Shown here: positions 21,006-29,187 of the stretch, in pieces
Layout: each line of letters starts with the position of its first letter
Position numbering within the stretch: the first letter of the stretch is position 1
Assembly: GCF_004118675.1 (NCBI RefSeq)
Contig: NZ_SDHZ01000002.1
Location: forward strand, 1,240,001 to 1,304,000
Source: Filimonas effusa
Lineage (GTDB): Bacteria; Bacteroidota; Bacteroidia; Chitinophagales; Chitinophagaceae
Reading direction: 5' to 3'
DNA length: 64,000 bases
Notes under the pieces: generated by a model
What the model was told of the DNA's origin: nothing
The model's database searches: none
The model's input: the letters and a program-made list of their open reading frames with translations, nothing else
Program-made: the position numbers and the translations under genes

Positions 21006-21896
21006 ATGACCCGGAAGATTATCAGGTTCGCATGGCGGACGGCATTGGTGTTAGTGATTCTTTTTATTGTGTTGTTGCTGGTGCTGGACCGTTTTATCCA
21101 GTTCAGGATGGATAATGAAGAGATCACCGATTGGTTTGGCAAAAAAGGTGTACCCGTTGAAATCAACTATTACGAAACACATGGCCGTAAGCTGCGTTAT
21201 ATTGCTACCGGCAAGGATACCAGCGCCACCATTCTCTTTATTCATGGGGCGCCCAGCTCTTCTACCTACTACAGAGATTACCTGACGGATAGCCTGTTAC
21301 TTAACCGGGCACATCTTATCGCGGTAGACCGCCCGGGTTATGGTTATTCGGGGTTGGCCAATCCCATTACTTCGGTAGAGGAGCAGGCGAGAATTATCCG
21401 CCCATTGCTGGATAGTTTGCAGCGTGTTCATCACCCGGTAGTTGTGGTAGGCGCTTCTTACGGCACCACCATCGCCTGCCGGATTGCCATGGATTATCCC
21501 GAGGTGGTAGACGGATTGGTATTGGTGGCTCCCGCCCTCGCACCCCGCCAGGAAAAGACTTACTGGTTCAGTCCTATGATAGAAAGCCCTTTGGTGCATT
21601 GGATCATTCCCCGGATGCTGCAAACAGCCAATGCCGAAAAGCTGGCTCATCCGAAGGAGCTGGAAGCCATGCTACCCCTATGGCCGCGTATAAAAGTACC
21701 GGTGCATTACCTGCAAGGCGCGAATGACGAACTGGTGTACACCAGCAATGCACCGTTCGCCCGGGAGAAGATGGTAAATGTTCCCTTCCTAAGTATAGAC
21801 CTGATTCCCGGCAGGGGCCACCTGATTGCCTTTAATGAGCGCGAACGCATCCGCAACAGTATTCTACAGATGCTTAGCAGGGCGCGGCAGTATTGA
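21006..21896 (+). CDS. Membrane-anchored alpha/beta hydrolase
   Basis: This is a 296-residue protein with an N-terminal transmembrane anchor (about residues 10-32, WRTALVLVILFIVLLLVLDRF). An alpha/beta-hydrolase fold follows. The oxyanion HGAPSSS motif follows the first strands, the nucleophile is in VVGASYGTT, the acid Asp is in GANDELVYTS, and the catalytic His is in GRGHLIAFNE. The catalytic domain probably lies on the periplasmic face. The substrate is not evident; family members include esterases, epoxide hydrolases and lipases. It is divergent from the pectin cluster, and DUF72 follows 47 bp downstream. Confidence 0.88.
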   Translation: MTRKIIRFAWRTALVLVILFIVLLLVLDRFIQFRMDNEEITDWFGKKGVPVEINYYETHGRKLRYIATGKDTSATILFIHGAPSSSTYYRDYLTDSLLLNRAHLIAVDRPGYGYSGLANPITSVEEQARIIRPLLDSLQRVHHPVVVVGASYGTTIACRIAMDYPEVVDGLVLVAPALAPRQEKTYWFSPMIESPLVHWIIPRMLQTANAEKLAHPKELEAMLPLWPRIKVPVHYLQGANDELVYTSNAPFAREKMVNVPFLSIDLIPGRGHLIAFNERERIRNSILQMLSRARQY

Positions 21897-21943
21897 GTCG
21901 CTCCTTTACATTATCACGGCATGGTTTTATTTTACCTTTTGTT

Positions 21944-22681
21944 ATGCCCGAAAAGACTTTATCCATAAGAATAGGAACCAGCAATGTTGTACTGCCTTTT
22001 AATAAAACGCAGTTTCCGCCGGAGTTTCAATCCAGCTCCCGCCTGACTTATTATGCCAGCCTGTTCAATACCGTTGAGATAAACAGCTCCTTTTATAAGG
22101 TACCTCAATTCAAAACCTTCGCCCGCTGGGCAGCAGAAGTCCCGGAAGATTTCCGGTTTACCGTTAAGTTATGGAAGGAGATCACACATGTGAAAGGTCT
22201 TGCGTTTAAGGAAGAAGATGTTGTAGCCTTTATGCAGGCGGCGGAAGGGTTGGGAGATAAAAAGGGCTGCCTGCTGGTGCAGTTTCCTGGATCTGTTACC
22301 GTTTCGCTTTATTCAAAAGTGGAGAGGTTGCTGGAATTACTGCACGAGATTGGGGGTTGGCAGGTGGTGGTGGAGTTTCGTCATAATAGCTGGTATATAG
22401 GCGAGGTATACGAGATGCTGGATGAGTTTGGGTTCTCCGTGGTGTTGCATGATATGAAAAAGTCTGAGACCTGGGAGTTGAATAAGAAGGCGAAAGTGGT
22501 GTATGTCAGGTTTCATGGTACGGAGGCGAATTATGGAGGGAGTTATTCTGATGGGGAGTTGGAGAAGGTGAGAGAGCGGATTTTAGCGTGGGTGGATGAG
22601 GGGAAGGAGGTGTATGTTTATTTCAATAATACGCGGGGGGATGGGTTTGGGAATGCGCGCACTATATCTAATTGCATATAA
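21944..22681 (+). CDS. DUF72 (YecE-like) TIM-barrel protein
   Basis: This 245-residue protein starts at the ATG giving MPEKTLSIRIGTSNVVLPF; the TTG further upstream is rejected. Family motifs are present: LTYYASLFNTVEINSSFYKVP, FRFTVKLWKEITH, VQFPGSVTVS, VVVEFRHNSWY and VYVRFHGTEANYGGSYS. DUF72 proteins have a TIM-barrel fold; their activity is not established. The end, VYFNNTRGDGFGNARTISNCI, is shorter than the usual C-terminus, and the last codons lie inside the first of three TTGCATATAAT repeats that precede the hip-like module. The 3' end therefore appears to have been rewritten, perhaps when the module arrived. Confidence 0.85.
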   Translation: MPEKTLSIRIGTSNVVLPFNKTQFPPEFQSSSRLTYYASLFNTVEINSSFYKVPQFKTFARWAAEVPEDFRFTVKLWKEITHVKGLAFKEEDVVAFMQAAEGLGDKKGCLLVQFPGSVTVSLYSKVERLLELLHEIGGWQVVVEFRHNSWYIGEVYEMLDEFGFSVVLHDMKKSETWELNKKAKVVYVRFHGTEANYGGSYSDGELEKVRERILAWVDEGKEVYVYFNNTRGDGFGNARTISNCI

Positions 22682-22761
22682 TAAGGACAAAGCCTTGAAA
22701 TTATATTCTTTTGCATATAATCATTAATTATTTCCTATTTTTATATCGTATTGCATATAAT
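22672..22761 (+). repeat. Three 11-bp direct repeats upstream of hipB-like gene
   Basis: TTGCATATAAT occurs exactly at 22672-22682, 22711-22721 and 22751-22761, at intervals of 39 and 40 bp (about four helical turns). The first overlaps the end of the DUF72 gene and the last ends 7 bp before the hipB-like ATG. Position and spacing fit operator sites for autorepression by the HTH protein. Confidence 0.75.
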
Positions 22762-22768
22762 TATTGAC

Positions 22769-23011
22769 ATGATTGATTCGTTAGCCGCTTTTGTAAAGGA
22801 GAGAAGAAAGAAAGCGAAGCTTTCTCAGGAAGAGTTTGCGCTACGTACCGGCGTGGCACTTACTGTAGTGCGTAAAATTGAACAAGGCAAAGGCAACCTT
22901 AACCTGGAGAAGGTTAACCATGTACTAAGCATGTTCGGCCATGAACTGGCACCGGTCAATAAGCAAGAGATCAACAAGAAAAAACATGAGGAGCGCGAGG
23001 ATTTATTATAA
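22769..23011 (+). CDS. HipB-like HTH (XRE) transcriptional regulator
   Basis: This is an 80-residue DNA-binding protein. The start is the ATG giving MIDSLAAFVKERRKKAKLSQ; a TTG six codons earlier lies in the third operator repeat and is unlikely. The single XRE helix-turn-helix (LSQEEFALRTGVALTVVRKIEQGKGNLNLEKVNHVLSMFG) matches the HipB group. The short Lys/Glu-rich tail may be flexible. It overlaps the next gene by 26 bp. In HipBST modules HipB binds the promoter, and repression rather than direct kinase inhibition is its main role. The upstream three-repeat array is the likely operator. Confidence 0.88.
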   Translation: MIDSLAAFVKERRKKAKLSQEEFALRTGVALTVVRKIEQGKGNLNLEKVNHVLSMFGHELAPVNKQEINKKKHEEREDLL

Positions 23012-23318
23012 GGAGCTAACAGCAGGCATTCTTACCGAAACTGATGACGGACTGTATGTTTTTCAGTATGATCCTGCGTACGTGAAAGAGTACCCTTCTC
23101 AATTCATTTGTTTTTCTATGCCGGTTACAGACCAATCTTACAAAGCAAACAGTCTCTTTCCATTTTTCGAAGGGCTTATACCTGAAGGCTGGCTTCTGGA
23201 TATTGCAGCTACAAACTGGAAAATCAATAAGAATGATCGCATGGCACTCCTGCTAGCCTGTTGCAGCAATTGTATAGGTGCCGTAAGTGTCGAGCCAATA
23301 ATTTCAGAACATGAGTAA
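22986..23318 (+). CDS. HipS-like protein (HipA N-subdomain 1), putative antitoxin
   Basis: This 110-residue protein corresponds to only the N-terminal subdomain 1 of HipA kinases, encoded separately. The start at MRSARIYYKELTAGILTETDDG gives the usual beta-strand opening (upstream residues in frame overlap hipB). The core motif FPFFEGLIPEGWLLDIA is conserved. In the E. coli O127 HipBST module the equivalent Trp of HipS inserts into the HipT active site and neutralises it; here it is Trp69. The gene overlaps the hipB-like gene by 26 bp and the kinase gene by 8 bp, so all three are translationally coupled. Confidence 0.85.
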   Translation: MRSARIYYKELTAGILTETDDGLYVFQYDPAYVKEYPSQFICFSMPVTDQSYKANSLFPFFEGLIPEGWLLDIAATNWKINKNDRMALLLACCSNCIGAVSVEPIISEHE

Positions 23319-24261
23319 ACATTGTTTATACTGTTATCAGCCGCTTGCTGAAGATTCAGGCAATGATTTTCATGAACGTTGCAGTCTTACCTTTTTTGGA
23401 GACAAAGTGCCTCCCAGGCTAAGTTATACCCTGGATCAAATGGCTGAACTAGCAAAGAACATTGTTGAACGCAGGATCGCCGTTCCGGGCGTACAACCTA
23501 AACTATCCCTGACACTTGTCAAGGAAGTTCTGGAAGACGGTGCCAAGGGTCGACTAACCATCGTGAATGCTTTAGGTGGCAACTATATCTTCAAGCCGCC
23601 GCATCAGGACTACGATCAGATGCCTGAAAACGAGCATGTGACTATGCGTATCGCAGAAGAGGTGTTTGGCCTGAAAACAGTTCCTTCCAGCCTGATTCGC
23701 CTGCAGTCCGGTGAGCTATCCTATATCACAAAAAGAATTGACCGTACTGCCAGCAACGAAAAGATTCATATGCTGGACATGTTCCAGGTGTTAGAAGCCC
23801 GCGATAAATACAAAGGCTCTCACGAGCGAATAGGAAAGGCTATTGAAAAATATTCTGTCAATACTTTACTTGATCAAACAGAATACTTCCGCCTGGTACT
23901 TTTTTGTTTCCTGACGGGAAATACTGATATGCATCTGAAAAACTTCTCCCTGATTCAGGGAGAAGATGGTTGGGGACTCTCACCCGCATACGACCTTTTA
24001 AATGTTACCCTGGTTTTTGAAGATGAAGATGATCTGGCCCTTACCATTGGTGGCAAAAGAAGAAAGTTACTGCAACAACATTTATCAGATCTGGCTAGTG
24101 GTTTGGGATTGAATTCCAGGCAAATTAGTGCTACTTACAAAATGTTCTCCCAGAACAAACCACTTGCCCTGGAATGGCTCGACCGGTCTTTCCTGTCGGA
24201 TCAGAAAAAGGAAGCGTACAAGGTTAAGATAAATGAGCGCTATGCAAGACTTGGGCTTTAG
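23311..24261 (+). CDS. HipT-like serine/threonine kinase toxin (short HipA)
   Basis: This is a 316-residue HipA-family kinase lacking the N-subdomain, which is encoded by the preceding gene. A CxxC...HxxC pattern (Cys5, Cys8, His21, Cys24) suggests a small zinc ribbon, as in many Bacteroidota homologues. The Gly-rich loop reads A57-V58-P59-G60-V-Q-P-K, so the serines that HipT of E. coli autophosphorylates (Ser57, Ser59) are replaced. ATP-binding Lys95 (YIFKP), catalytic Asp206 in GNTDMHLKN and Asp228 in SPAYDLL are all intact, so kinase activity is expected. HipA phosphorylates GltX and HipT phosphorylates TrpS; the target here is unknown. Confidence 0.88.
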   Translation: MSKHCLYCYQPLAEDSGNDFHERCSLTFFGDKVPPRLSYTLDQMAELAKNIVERRIAVPGVQPKLSLTLVKEVLEDGAKGRLTIVNALGGNYIFKPPHQDYDQMPENEHVTMRIAEEVFGLKTVPSSLIRLQSGELSYITKRIDRTASNEKIHMLDMFQVLEARDKYKGSHERIGKAIEKYSVNTLLDQTEYFRLVLFCFLTGNTDMHLKNFSLIQGEDGWGLSPAYDLLNVTLVFEDEDDLALTIGGKRRKLLQQHLSDLASGLGLNSRQISATYKMFSQNKPLALEWLDRSFLSDQKKEAYKVKINERYARLGL

Positions 24262-24291
24262 GAGGAACTGTGTTACTCAGCGACTTTTTCG

Positions 24292-24795
24292 TTAATGAAA
24301 ATAATTCAGCTTATAGACAGGCAAACACAAAGCCAGCAATTCATCCAATACCGGAATCATTAAAAGACTGGTACCTAGCAAAAGGCCTCCCTGTACTACA
24401 AAATAGCCGGCCTCAAATACTTCAACTTTTGCTTCTCTTCTATTATTGCCGGTTAGCACAGCCGGAACCAATGCTGCCGTAATTCCAATGAGCAAGAGCA
24501 GCCAACATGCACCTATTCCAATCATAAAACAACAGGTTGTGGCCATATCCTTTAGCACATCGGACGGCTTCAACTTAATCCATATATCAACGGCCTGCCC
24601 GGCCGCAACCAATACCCTGTACATAATAATGCCGCCTGCCGCCAATATACTAGTCATCCATACGAACGTAGGCAACTGTATAACCTCGTCTTGTTCGCCT
24701 TTTCTTTTTTTCGAGGTTGCCCAGCGCGTAATCAACAGCAAAACCATAACAGCCGCTAAACCAGCTATCAATAGGGTTATTATTTTATTCATCAT
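24292..24795 (-). CDS. Four-helix membrane protein, last gene of DUF4407 operon
   Basis: I do not recognise this 167-residue protein. Four hydrophobic helices are visible: about residues 4-23 (ITLLIAGLAAVMVLLLIT), 46-66 (FVWMTSILAAGGIIMYRVLV), 84-113 (TCCFMIGIGACWLLLLIGITAALVPAV) and 133-155 (VVQGGLLLGTSLLMIPVLDEL). The loop between helices 1 and 2 is charged. It begins 6 bp after the stop of the transglutaminase-like gene and should be part of the same membrane assembly. Its stop is 31 bp from that of the convergent HipT-like gene, with no obvious terminator between. Confidence 0.75.
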   Translation of the reverse strand: MMNKIITLLIAGLAAVMVLLLITRWATSKKRKGEQDEVIQLPTFVWMTSILAAGGIIMYRVLVAAGQAVDIWIKLKPSDVLKDMATTCCFMIGIGACWLLLLIGITAALVPAVLTGNNRREAKVEVFEAGYFVVQGGLLLGTSLLMIPVLDELLALCLPVYKLNYFH

Positions 24796-24801
24796 TTTAT
24801 A

Positions 24802-26613
24802 TTAATCTGAAGTCAATGATAAACGCCAATAATCGAGCTTGTCCACTTCTTTAGGGATCGCTCCGGCCGGAATACCGGCAGATGTTGTTTCCCAACAATA
24901 GTAAGGCTCGTTTTTATAATAGTATGCCTGCCCTGTTAAAGGAAGATGGATGCCCAATAAAGAATGGCTATAAAACTCACTGCTCAACACCGCTACTTTA
25001 TAATTGTAGTGCCTGAATATAACATATAAAAATAAGGTCCGCGTATCGCAGTCACCTTTACTGGTAGCCATAAATTCTACAGGACTATTTATTCCAAACC
25101 TTTCATACTCATCACAACGGGCATTTTCGGAAGACAAATAGTCCCTGATAAATGCATCTGAATAAAGAGAGGGAGAACAAGCCTTTTCCAATACCAGGCA
25201 ATAAGGTATTTGTTGTACAAACGAAACTATTACATCGGCGAATTGAACTGAATCCAGTTTATTAGCCATCTTTATACTATCAAACATTTCATATAAACCT
25301 GAAAGCCTGTTTTGATCGTGTCTTTTCAGCAAATACAGCATATAATCATACGCACCTTCACCTGAACCAGTTACAGCAATTGAATTTTTCCACTTATGCG
25401 CGCTGGAATAGTCACTAACCTTTATATAATAACTGCCTTCATAGAGCTTACCTTTATAATCGTACCATTTTCTATAATGACGGATAAGCGAATCCCTTTG
25501 CGATTCAGACGCCTGGTCTGTTTCAGCCAGCCTCGGGGATGGTGGTATTACCCCTGTGACACTATCATAATTGATTGCTTGTGGCTTAACTACCGAACGA
25601 ACTCTATAGCCAGGGAATAATAAAGAGATTATAAAAAAGAGTGGCACCAAGACTATCATAGCTATCATCAGCCATTTCCAAATTATAACAGGCATCATCC
25701 TGAACACCAATATCACGCCAATAAACGGTAAAAACAAAATCAGGCGTGGCAGCAGCGCCAGCATAAACAGAGCTAGAATCACCCAACTGATAACGCCCTC
25801 AAAGCCGTTATAAATACTATTGGAATGAACACTCCTGACTGCTCCGTTCATCACCCACCATTTATGCGAATTCCCTGCTACTAAACCTTGTGATGCTGCC
25901 GCCTGTGCATAGCGTTCATTATCCACAGCTATTCCTTGTGGCATTACAGAAGGCGTTACATGAGACATTTCTTCGGGCAAATATTCTATTTCCTCATATA
26001 CCTCTTTCAACTCATCCAGTATATAACCTGTAGCGTAGGTTTCTATGGTACCGAACAACTCTCTGCCCTCTTCCTGTTGCAGTTTGTGATTAAATGTAAC
26101 GTCCGCAAATTGGGGATCATGCAGCACCACTCCAAAGTATTGAGTACTGCCTTCAATCACCAGGTGACAGGGGATAGTAGGCGGCAGCTTGTGCATAGGA
26201 AAGTTGGCATCGGGCTCAAAACCGAATGGTATTCCTTTAGAAATACCGTCATCCTTATTTACCCAAAATGTCACTTCATAAATATGAAACTGGTATCGTT
26301 TCACAAACAAATCAGATGCACCGGTATATTCATCCATTTCGGCCCAAAACTTTCCTCTCAGCCGGCCATACAAGTAAGTTAACCTGGGAATTGATTTTTC
26401 TATTACCACCCTTCTGAACCTCCTCCCCATTTCTGTTTCTATCTCGGATTCAGACAGACGGCTATATCTCACTTCTGGCGTTGAGCTCATTACCGGCATT
26501 GGGGCAGGCACCGCTTGCGGCGTACACACGGCAACAGCTGTCCTTTGCTTTCTAAAAAGCCAGAGCAGCAGGGCCAGCAGCAATAAGACTATAATAGTCA
26601 GGACAAGACTCAC
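24802..26613 (-). CDS. Membrane protein with C-terminal transglutaminase-like domain
   Basis: This 603-residue protein has one N-terminal transmembrane helix (residues 2-20, LVLTIIVLLLLALLLWLF) and a soluble domain at about 60-215 of no recognised family. A block of two to three helices follows near residues 270-345, then a C-terminal domain with the transglutaminase/cysteine-protease pattern. The nucleophile is Cys522 in KGDCDTRT, the His is His550 in YSHSLLGIHLP, and the third position is Glu575 in CWETTSAG rather than the usual Asp. The domain probably faces the periplasm, where it could cleave or cross-link proteins. It overlaps the preceding gene by 4 bp (ATGA), so translation is coupled. 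Confidence 0.75.
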   Translation of the reverse strand: MSLVLTIIVLLLLALLLWLFRKQRTAVAVCTPQAVPAPMPVMSSTPEVRYSRLSESEIETEMGRRFRRVVIEKSIPRLTYLYGRLRGKFWAEMDEYTGASDLFVKRYQFHIYEVTFWVNKDDGISKGIPFGFEPDANFPMHKLPPTIPCHLVIEGSTQYFGVVLHDPQFADVTFNHKLQQEEGRELFGTIETYATGYILDELKEVYEEIEYLPEEMSHVTPSVMPQGIAVDNERYAQAAASQGLVAGNSHKWWVMNGAVRSVHSNSIYNGFEGVISWVILALFMLALLPRLILFLPFIGVILVFRMMPVIIWKWLMIAMIVLVPLFFIISLLFPGYRVRSVVKPQAINYDSVTGVIPPSPRLAETDQASESQRDSLIRHYRKWYDYKGKLYEGSYYIKVSDYSSAHKWKNSIAVTGSGEGAYDYMLYLLKRHDQNRLSGLYEMFDSIKMANKLDSVQFADVIVSFVQQIPYCLVLEKACSPSLYSDAFIRDYLSSENARCDEYERFGINSPVEFMATSKGDCDTRTLFLYVIFRHYNYKVAVLSSEFYSHSLLGIHLPLTGQAYYYKNEPYYCWETTSAGIPAGAIPKEVDKLDYWRLSLTSD

Positions 26614-27959
26614 TCTTCTTCGGGATAAATAAGGGTTAATAAATCGGCTTCTCCGGCTAGTTTGATAGCATCATATTTTCGAATGGTGCGATAAGGATGA
26701 TCTGCCCAATATTCATATTTTTCGACATCAGCCTTAAACAGCTCTTGTAGATGCTGCTTCTTTTTCACGAAGGCTTCGGGGTGAACAAGTTTCAATTTCT
26801 CCAGCCATGGCATCAATCTTTTCCAGCTCTGTGTATTATATCTTTCAATAGAAGCAATAAATGCTAACCGGTATTGCTCTTTGAATTGCTGATAGCTTTC
26901 CGAAACCAACTGGCGATCTATTTTTTCTTTCTCCTGGTAAAAAAGACTTTTTTTCCGGATAGAATATTTCAAATAAATCGGGAGAAGAAATAGGGCTAAT
27001 ACCAGTATCGTTATCAGCCAGGAACATGGATTCTCTCCAAGAATGATCTGGTTGGTCTTCATGTAAAAATTACTTTTGTCGATCAACCGCTGTAGCCGGT
27101 TATCATTCTTAATCTTCCCGGCTATCAATTTTTGAAGCACAACTATATTATGCAGTAAATAGGGATGCCCCCCATCGGATGAAGCCAGTAACTCATGCAG
27201 CTGAATCAGGAATAAGGAATCACTCTCCTGCTCCTCCCGTAATTTGGCATCCAATACCAGTCTCGTGCTATCTGAAATGTGTTTCCAACGATCAGAAAAG
27301 CGTCCATGCCAACTCGTAAGACTATCCAGCAACAACTTAACATCTGCCATATACATAGAGTCTTCGGATATTTTATGATGCAACCAGGCATATCTTTTTG
27401 CAACAGCTTCCCTGTTATCGGTTGTCACAATCTGAGTTTCGGACTGTACCAATTCATTACCGCACCGGCACTCCCCCGCAATTAAAGCGCTATCCGCTGC
27501 AAGCATCATTCTTGCCCTATATTCCGTTTTATACTTATCAAGACTCTCCTGCGCATAAGGAGAAAGCAAAAGCACATTTATCGGTTGGGCAATAATAACC
27601 GCCAGCAAAGACATGAAGACAAGCCTGAAGAACATTGCTACATCGATGTAAGATCTAGCCTTATCTAAAAGTCTCTTTTTCTTTACAGGAAGCAGCGCAG
27701 GTGACACCGTATGCAATAACAGCAGGTACATATTCGTAACCAGAAGCGCCCATACAGCGCCTATAGGAAAACACATCCACTTATTTCCCTGGAAAAGTGA
27801 ATACGTAAAAGCAGTGGCACTTACCCAGCAACCGGAAAAAATGAGCAATACATAAAATCGTATATAACAGAAAATGCCCTGCGCATATTTGTCGCATCGC
27901 CGGATAAACGCCCGGTCTTCTCCGGCAAGGAAAAAATAAATAGATTTCAGGTTATGCAT
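26610..27959 (-). CDS. Divergent DUF4407-like membrane protein
   Basis: This 449-residue protein has the same plan as the DUF4407 protein encoded just upstream: an N-terminal AGEDR motif (residues 12-16), three helices at about 29-55, 62-84 and 108-132, a long charged middle part, a fourth helix near 305-325 and a 120-residue C-terminal cytoplasmic tail. The sequence AQPINVLLLSPY after helix 3 lines up with SKPVEIRMFKTE of the neighbour. I read it as a diverged paralogue. It starts 8 bp inside the end of the DUF4407 gene, so a heteromeric complex is likely. No enzymatic motif is seen. Confidence 0.7.
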   Translation of the reverse strand: MHNLKSIYFFLAGEDRAFIRRCDKYAQGIFCYIRFYVLLIFSGCWVSATAFTYSLFQGNKWMCFPIGAVWALLVTNMYLLLLHTVSPALLPVKKKRLLDKARSYIDVAMFFRLVFMSLLAVIIAQPINVLLLSPYAQESLDKYKTEYRARMMLAADSALIAGECRCGNELVQSETQIVTTDNREAVAKRYAWLHHKISEDSMYMADVKLLLDSLTSWHGRFSDRWKHISDSTRLVLDAKLREEQESDSLFLIQLHELLASSDGGHPYLLHNIVVLQKLIAGKIKNDNRLQRLIDKSNFYMKTNQIILGENPCSWLITILVLALFLLPIYLKYSIRKKSLFYQEKEKIDRQLVSESYQQFKEQYRLAFIASIERYNTQSWKRLMPWLEKLKLVHPEAFVKKKQHLQELFKADVEKYEYWADHPYRTIRKYDAIKLAGEADLLTLIYPEEE

Positions 27960-29187
27960 CTGCCTTTATACTTTGGATATAAGTATCCAGGTTTTCATTG
28001 ATCTTTTGCATTTCCCTTTGCTTATACTGTTGTACAGCATAGGCTGTCAGCTCTTTCTGAATGTCGGTAACAACTATCTTTTCCTGGATGATACGATCTG
28101 CTTCATGGTTAATGATCAGATGCCTTTCCAGCCCCTGCTTATCTTTATAATAATCATATCTTACTTCTATTCCGTTTTGGGCCTTGATTAACTCATCTCT
28201 GTTTTCCACGAGGTAATCATAAGGCGTTTTGGTAAGCATTAGCTTAAAGAACACTGGCGTCAGCTCAATAGCCATAAATAGTAAGGTAATAAAAAGGGTA
28301 ATTGTTACCCCGGCTATTTCGTGAGCCAATTTAATACGTTCCAGTAATCCATCCAGACCATTCGCGATCTTCTCATTGTTATTGCGTTCTTTCTCTTTTG
28401 CAGCTCTTAGTTCTACTTTACGCCTGTTTAGGTCAGCTACTTCGGCGCTGTGTATCTGATCGAACTGCTGTAACTGAACTTCCAATTTTTCCTGCTCTCT
28501 TTTCAGCGCTCTGGCAACAGGACCTTCTCCTTGTCCTCTTCCCCCCTGGCCTTGTGCAGTTTCGGCCTTGTATTGATCTTCATAATCTCTTATCCTTTGC
28601 ATCAGGCTTTTCCGTTCTTCGCTTACCTGGCCAAAGTCTTGTTCCAGCTTCAGCTCCCTGTCCTTATATACCGAATCAACTTTTGCCTGGTAGGCTGTTT
28701 GTTGTTCCAATTGTTTCTCTCGGAGTTTGATATCTATCTCTGTTTTAAACATCCTTATTTCAACAGGCTTGGAAATCGTAAGTGCGATAATGGCTCCCAT
28801 AATGATCCTTGGTAGCGCACCTTTTATTTCTTCCCAGGTAATAGCTTCCGTGCCATCTCCTTTGCCTGTACTTGTAACAATAAAGCGGTCGATATTAAAG
28901 ATCATGAGTCCCCAAACAATACCAAAAAACAAAGAAGCAAGTACCGTAGGAAAACTGATGGCATCGTCAATAGCAGAACTCCGGGGTTCAAAAATGGTAT
29001 AGAAGGCATATCCACCCGCCAAGCCTGCCATAGCACCTGTGGCAAAAACAATACCTCCCAAACAAACATACTTCACCCTATCGCTATAGGTGGCACGTTC
29101 CAGCAAATCACGGTCGCCACCAGCGGCCCTCCATAAGAAGCGAACAACGAAACCAGCTCTTTTTACGTTGCTGTAATCTTTTGTCAT
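27952..29187 (-). CDS. DUF4407 domain membrane protein
   Basis: This 411-residue protein matches the DUF4407 family: AGGDRDLLERA (residues 22-32), three helices (about 40-65, 80-103, 126-142), then a coiled coil rich in Glu, Lys and Gln (about 145-290) and a final helix near 300-325 (GVTITLFITLLFMAIELTPVF). The long helical part resembles mechanical or scaffold domains, though the family's function is not established. It overlaps the upstream gene by 4 bp and the downstream one by 8 bp, marking a tightly coupled operon. The tail ends in a basic, Gln-rich cytoplasmic stretch (QQYKQREMQKINENL). Confidence 0.85.
   Translation of the reverse strand: MTKDYSNVKRAGFVVRFLWRAAGGDRDLLERATYSDRVKYVCLGGIVFATGAMAGLAGGYAFYTIFEPRSSAIDDAISFPTVLASLFFGIVWGLMIFNIDRFIVTSTGKGDGTEAITWEEIKGALPRIIMGAIIALTISKPVEIRMFKTEIDIKLREKQLEQQTAYQAKVDSVYKDRELKLEQDFGQVSEERKSLMQRIRDYEDQYKAETAQGQGGRGQGEGPVARALKREQEKLEVQLQQFDQIHSAEVADLNRRKVELRAAKEKERNNNEKIANGLDGLLERIKLAHEIAGVTITLFITLLFMAIELTPVFFKLMLTKTPYDYLVENRDELIKAQNGIEVRYDYYKDKQGLERHLIINHEADRIIQEKIVVTDIQKELTAYAVQQYKQREMQKINENLDTYIQSIKADA

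Noticed and set aside
22751-22768. TTG start for the HipB-like protein
   Set aside because: The TTG is part of the third operator repeat; the ATG at 22769 gives a normal HTH protein.
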